Shown here one piece after another: positions 58,854-64,000 of a stretch of 64,000 bases of DNA. Position 1 is the stretch's first letter. The number at the start of each line of letters is the position of its first letter. Source of the stretch: Eucalyptus grandis (lineage: Eukaryota > Streptophyta > Magnoliopsida > Myrtales > Myrtaceae); NCBI RefSeq assembly GCF_016545825.1, contig NC_052613.1, forward strand, positions 33,120,844 to 33,184,843, written 5' to 3'. The notes under the pieces are model-generated. The model had not been told where the DNA came from and made no database searches. It saw nothing but the letters and a program-made list of their open reading frames with translations. The position numbers and the translations under genes are program-made.

Positions 58854-61800
58854 TCAAGCCGATAAGGTTTGGATAGTGGTATTAAGGTCGCCTTCCCAAC
58901 GTCCTTCACCATCCTCTTCAAAGAGGAGTACTTTATCTAGGTTTGGTGTCCTCAAGGCACCCTTGCAGAATATATTCATCTTGGGGCACTTCATGATGAC
59001 GATACGCACCAACGATGGGAATCTAAAGGTGCAATTAGTGGGGGAGAAGCTCTCAAGGCTTGGTAAATCGTTAAGTATCAACTGTTGCAGCTTTTGGAAA
59101 GAGATCTCCTCTACTCCGTTTCCATCATCTGTCACCATGTCTTCCATCGCACCACAATTTTCTAGGGTTAGCCAAGTAAGATGCACCAGACTTGTCACTG
59201 CTGAGCAAGTGCCAATATGAACTAAACCAGCGCAACCCCGGTACTCCTAAACTCGTCAATCTTTGGAATGAAGTCGGGATGGAAGCACAATTGATAAACT
59301 CGGGCATTCCCCAATCCACAGAACTTCAATCTGTTTCAGAATTTCAGCAATCAAGGAACCATCTTTCCAAACTCGCTTCAGGTTACACAACCTATCTAGG
59401 TTAAGTTGCCTCAGATTTTGCAGTGCCTGGAGAGGCTTTTCCATGTTAGTTAGTTCTCCACAGGGAGTTGCTACCCCATGTCTAGACGAATCTTTTGGAA
59501 ATATCTCCTCGAAGGAACTACATCTCACAGTAAGCATTTCTAGATTGGGGAATCTGTGGAGAAGGAAGTTGGAAAGAAAAGCGACATTTTCATCATGGTA
59601 GCATGCCAAAGTCAGCTCTCTAAGATTGTGGAAGACGTAATGCTGCGGCATCATCGCAGCATCCTCCCTTGCTAATGTCAATCCTTCCAAGTGTGGAATG
59701 ACCTGTGGGAGGGAATCCGTTTAATTAGGCCACCAAAAGTTCAATGACTAAGATGTCACTTATGTTTAGGAAGAACAAGAGACACAACTTTCCGGAAGCA
59801 GACAAGCGAGCATTGATCACCATTATACGAGAAATGATTGTTGTTAGTGGTGTGCCCAATTTTTTTTTTTTTCTGGGTTGATGTGGTGTGCCTAATTCAA
59901 TCACAATATATTTTGTGAATTTGGATAAAGAAAGTTATTAGTTAATGATACTTTGGCTATTTCAATTGTCAACTAATCAAATTCAAAAGGCAAATTAACA
60001 TTTGCTTGTTTTAACAAATCATGTTATTTTTATAGCTAGTATGTGTGTTTCAATAGTAAGATGTTGTATTAATGTTGTGCATTGTTTTCGAAGCTATAGT
60101 TCTCTTATCTATTTTACTATAGATCATTAGTAGCATATGGCTTCAACTATATGTAACTTTGAGAAGAATGCATTCAAACTCAACAAATGATTGGCCAAAA
60201 AAAAAAAAGAAAAGAAAAATTGAAATGATGGGGACATGGGTGAAAAAGCAATAAAACAAGATAAAGATTATAGTTCCAAATTTCGATGGAAAAAAGAGTA
60301 AATAATGAAAACAAGTTGTTCATTCTTACAAAAGCGAAATGAAACATCAGATGACCAAGTAAACAAACCAAAAGTACATAACCCCAAATAAACGGATGTT
60401 TTTAGCGTTCCGTGTAGTTAAAAATGAACCTAATTTCGTGTTGGTATATCACTAATATACCTCTCAAATTAAGTTTGGTAATTTTGATTGAATGTTTGTA
60501 ACTTAAAAAGTGTTGGTCAACCATAGGAATAAACGTTAGTAGATTTTTAAAATAATTGGTGATCTGGAAAATATAAAGATATATAAGTACTTTTCAAGAT
60601 CTATAAGATAAAAAGTTGGTCAATGAATCAAATCCATTGGTATCTTAATTTGATGATTGTTGGTACATCAATTAGATTTTCATTTCAAATTTCAAATTAA
60701 AGTTAGTAATTTGAGAGGCATTGGCTTGTCACAAGAATAAATATTGGTTGATTATTAAAGTAATTTGTAATTTTGGTTGGAAATGTTGGTACTTTCCAAC
60801 CTAACAATATAATAAGGTGGCAAGTAACTAAATTAGTTTATATTTTATAGAAAATGAATGTTTTGAAAGATATTTTCCTAAAAATGATCGCTTATATCGC
60901 TTGATAATAATTAGTCAATGAAATTTCTTTTCTTCATTGTCGACGACAATTTATATCTAAATAATTTTGTGAACTATGAAAATATTTCTCGTTCATTTAT
61001 TTTTGTAAGCAATATAAGTGATCATTTTGCCAAAAGTATTTTGCATAAATTCTATTTTTGGTGAAAGGAATGGAGCCTTAATGTGACTAATATTGGTAAA
61101 CCAATCAAATTAATTTTGGTAAATTTAAATAAAGTTAGTAATGTCAAATATGTTTGAGAGCCACAAGAATAAAAGTTGGTAAATTATTAAAGTAGTTGGT
61201 GATTTGAAAGTAGAAGAAAAAGTTTGTCCTTTTTTAAGCCTATTGATACGTGTGATCAAATAAGCAAGTTATCCGTGTGCATGACGATTACCAACCATGT
61301 TTAAGATGTTGGAGGATGGAAATTTGTTTTGTAGTTAAGCTAACAATATGCCAAATGACCATAATAACTTTTTTTTATTTTATAATTCTGGTGGATGGGG
61401 TTGGTCAAATTAAATTAAATAGGTAAATCTTATTCACAAGATATGAGTAGCTCATTAGAAGCATCAATATCTATGTAAGTTAATTTGATAAAAAGTGTTT
61501 TTCTTCAAAGTAAAAGTTGGGATCAATAGATTTATATACCAAAGAATATGAGTTGGAAATAATTAACTACAGACAATCTTTAAATTTCTAAGCAATTCAC
61601 AAGTGTGGTTAGGCAAGTCTCAACAAGCATGAAATGTTTGACAATTTCAATTTCCCATAGAAAATAACAATGCACCAAGAGCTATGCACATAAACCAATG
61701 AAGACAATAGCAAAGAGCTAGAATCATTAATAAGGGTAATACCTTTTCAAAAGAAAAGAGTGCATATTTTTTCTCACTGGTAGTTGTACCTTGGCAGCTT

Positions 61801-62477
61801 GGGAATTCACAAGCAAATGAGAATAACCTCATCTTGCTACAATGGCTCACTCGCAATTGTTCCAAGAGTGGCCATGCTGAAGTATGACTATGTTGGTAGA
61901 AGCTCCTAAGTTTCGGTGACCTAAATACAGATAAGTTGGTTAATTGTGGAAAGTAGAGATCACCTGTACTCATCCCTACTTCGTCTTCCTCAGCGATAAT
62001 TTCCTCCACCCCACAATCCATTATTGAAAGTTCTTTGAGTTGTGCCATATTTTTTGCCATCGAGCTTGGAAATAAACTTTTGAGACTCTCACACTTGATG
62101 ACCTCTATGCACTGTAAGCATCCAAAGGTAAGACCTCCTTGAGGAAGTCCACTCCACACGTATTTCATTTTTGGGAGCCGCGTCAAAATTAATTCTCTCA
62201 ATTGAAAAGTATTTGTAGAACAAGCTTCGCTAAATTCAAACTCTTGGACTTGAAATACCACTTCCAAGGATCCACAATCGGTCACAATTACCTTCTCTAG
62301 GTTTTGAAATCTTGTGATCATATTATAAGATGAAAATATGGATACAAGTTTCTCACAATACTCCACTACCAGTGTCTTCAATTTGCCAAAGATATTTGAA
62401 TCAAGATCATCAAGCCATATCTTCTCCATGTTATCCATGTGTAAGAACTTCATTGACTCCATACTAGGAAACTCAAC
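58854..62477 (-). pseudogene. 3' LRR exons of a second CC-NB-ARC-LRR gene, two frameshifts
   Basis: C-terminal part of an NLR immune receptor. Exon 61743-62477 (acceptor GCAG|GTTGAG, donor AAAAG|GTATTA) is open for 245 codons: VEFPSMESMKFLHMDNMEKI, LRELILTRLPKMKYVW, LKELSIMDCGVEEII. A 2.0-kb phase-0 intron follows. The last exon 58854-59702 (acceptor CCCACAG|GTCATT) continues with VIPHLEGLTLARED and FPNLEMLTVRCSSFEEIFP, then needs two frame changes (near 59275 after SLSIVLPS and near 59235 after LTSLGVP) to reach GCAGLVHIGTCSAV and the terminal FEEDGEGRWEGDLNTTIQTL. The stop is at 58854-58856. The ending is typical of this NLR family. N-terminal CC and NB-ARC exons should lie beyond base 64000. 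The frameshifts suggest a pseudogene unless they are sequence errors. Confidence 0.85.
60450..61230. repeat. Three diverged repeats inside the NLR intron
   Basis: A phrase 'cacaagaataaa.gttggt' followed by 'attattaaagtaattggtga' appears near 60525, 60735 and 61160, with 'gttagtaattt' upstream of the last two. It is AT-rich and non-coding. Confidence 0.5.
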
Positions 62478-63106
62478 CTGCTAAATTTAATTAATTAGAG
62501 CCAATTCTCTATTCCCTCAAAAAAGAGTATACTTTAATTATAAGAACAAAGAAAATCACAAGATGGACATTATCAAAGAATAGAAAGAAAAGAAGACTAG
62601 ATGTGCGTTATTTCTTTTTAGCAAATGCCACCCCCTAAAATTCATTCTCCTGTCATATAATTTTAAAGTAGAAAACATAAATTTTTCTAATATATATCAA
62701 GCATTATGTTTAAGCAGTAGCATAACCATAGCCTTCTTAATTAAACAACCATATTCATTTCATGTATAATTTGTTTCCCATGATCCTCAAATTTAGCCTA
62801 TCTTAGATTCCGCTCATTATGGCACTAAAAAACACAATAGCTAATATACAATCCCATTTCTTTGAAGTGACAACGACAAAATAGAAACCAATTCACACAA
62901 ATCAATGCTTCATGGTTTCTTGGACTTCAAAGGTTCTCCAACAAAGTATAGACTCAAAGAAAACACATCAAATACCGAAGAAAAAAATCCAACAAATCAC
63001 TAGCTGATTTCTCTTTATAAGTTTGTTATTCGAAATTATCATGACTGAGGATATTAATCTTGATTTATTTTTGTTAATAGTTGATCACTATTATTAAAGT
63101 TGCCTA
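62478..63106. other. Probable intron or intergenic DNA of the second NLR gene
   Basis: AT-rich, with no coding or RNA signal seen. The exon at 62477 begins right after a splice acceptor, so at least one more exon must lie further right. Confidence 0.5.
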
Positions 63107-63586
63107 TAAATATAAGGGTTAATACCCTAAAAAACCCTAAACTGGTACACTTGTGACAAATTTACCCCAAACTATTTTTTTGACCACCAAAAACCCCAAA
63201 CTGGTATATCTTTGACAAATTTACCCCAAACTGGTACATTTGTGACAAATTTACCCTATGTTGGTTTTCGTTAAATTTTATTATCAAATTATTAAGTTAA
63301 ATGACACGTGACGGTTAACCGGTATACCAATTTAGGACTTTACGCTCCGTTTATCACAGTTTACAATTTTTATGATTTTTTTGTGGTATTAATCCAATTT
63401 AGCATAGGGCATATTTATCAAAAATTTACCAGTTTAGGGTTTTTGCAGTCGGATAAATTAGTTTGGGGTAAATTTGTCATAAATTTACCAGTTTGGGATT
63501 TTTCATGGAAAAAAAAAATAGTTTGGGGTAAATTTGTCACAATTGTACCAGTTTGGGGTTTTTCATGGTATTAACCCTAAATATAA
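63107..63586. mobile_element. MULE-type MITE, 462 bp, 9-bp target duplication TAAATATAA
   Basis: The element spans 63116-63577, flanked by TAAATATAA at 63107-63115 and 63578-63586. It has terminal inverted repeats of about 60 bp that begin GGGTTAATACC and contain CCCAAACTGGTACA and GTGACAAATTTACCCCAAAC. Further short direct and inverted copies of 'gacaaatttaccc' fill the interior. It is the same family as 10617-11116. The frame at 63308-63574 is a by-product of the repeats. Confidence 0.92.
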
Positions 63587-64000
63587 ACCAATTAAATATT
63601 TTTCTTTAGTTATAATGATGAATTGATTTGAATCATTTGATAACTAAATTTGCCTATTTGACGTATCTTTTTCCCCGGTTGACTTGGCCTTTCTATCTCT
63701 TTCATCTCTATTTAGTTTCTCCGTCTTTTTCTTGTTATATGATTTTCCTCCACTTTCATCGAATCTAAACCTAACTTTCTTCACGCTTTCGTTCCACATT
63801 AGTTGGCATCAGATCTAAATTTGTTCTTCATAAATTGGTCATTGAGCTAGATCTCTTCAACATTAATTGGTATCAAAACTTCACTTTAAATATGTATTAT
63901 CATTGTGCAAATATTCTAGACCAAGGACCAAGTCTATGGTACTTATTTTAGATGTTATGCTTGCAATTCTTATCTGATATGCTCATGAAAATATATGGCA
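63587..64000. other. AT-rich DNA to the right edge, nothing recognised
   Basis: No coding sequence of the expected upstream NLR exons is seen here. It is probably intron or intergenic DNA. Confidence 0.5.

Noticed and set aside
1..64000. CRISPR arrays, bacterial operons, ribosome-binding sites or phage genes
   Set aside because: The window is plant nuclear DNA with introns. The regular arrays seen are contiguous minisatellites without unique spacers.

Overview
This window is plant nuclear DNA, most likely from a woody eudicot. It carries intron-containing plant gene families (an NLR immune receptor, a Raf-like MAPKKK, a pentatricopeptide-repeat fragment), AT-rich intergenic DNA, long CT/GA and AT microsatellites, short inverted-repeat transposons and a Ty3-type LTR retrotransposon. 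Some repeats (terminal repeats reading CCCTAAACTGGTACA) remind me of Myrtaceae such as Eucalyptus; that placement is an impression, not a demonstrated fact.

Layout. 1-2320 (minus): 773 uninterrupted codons of a CC-NB-ARC-LRR receptor that runs off the left edge; this is the only apparently intact protein gene. 2.3-34 kb: no intact gene seen, but a mosaic of duplicated blocks. Blocks I call A', A, B, F and D occur in the same order in 3.26-13.4 kb and 14.1-21.0 kb, so a ~10-kb gene-free segment appears to have been tandemly duplicated. A second duplicated pair lies at 22.3-24.5 and 26.3-28.1 kb. Several transposons can be delimited to the base by target-site duplications. 34.8-39.1 kb (plus): a Raf-like MAPKKK pseudogene with introns kept, two nonsense codons, a damaged activation segment and no C-lobe end. 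41.5 kb (plus): a 58-codon 5' fragment of a PPR gene. 44.5-58.6 kb: a ~1.25-kb tandem duplication whose first copy is split by an 11.7-kb LTR retrotransposon on the minus strand (LTRs 54968-56839 and 45147-46931, 5-bp target duplication CCAGC). That element has two gag-like modules, no recognisable pol, and two minisatellites near its 3' LTR. 58.85-62.48 kb (minus): the last two LRR exons of another NLR, with two frameshifts; its 5' exons should lie beyond the right edge. 63.1-63.6 kb: a MITE with a 9-bp target duplication.

Taken together this looks like an NLR cluster: minus-strand NLR sequence at both ends, with decayed, repeatedly duplicated and transposon-filled DNA between. I found no evidence of a new multi-gene system. 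The most informative signals are the collinear gene-free duplication, the paralogous empty sites that date two insertions, the gag-only retrotransposon with a duplicated gag module and a minisatellite readable on both strands, and a transposon that seems to carry a host 5'-UTR-like fragment.
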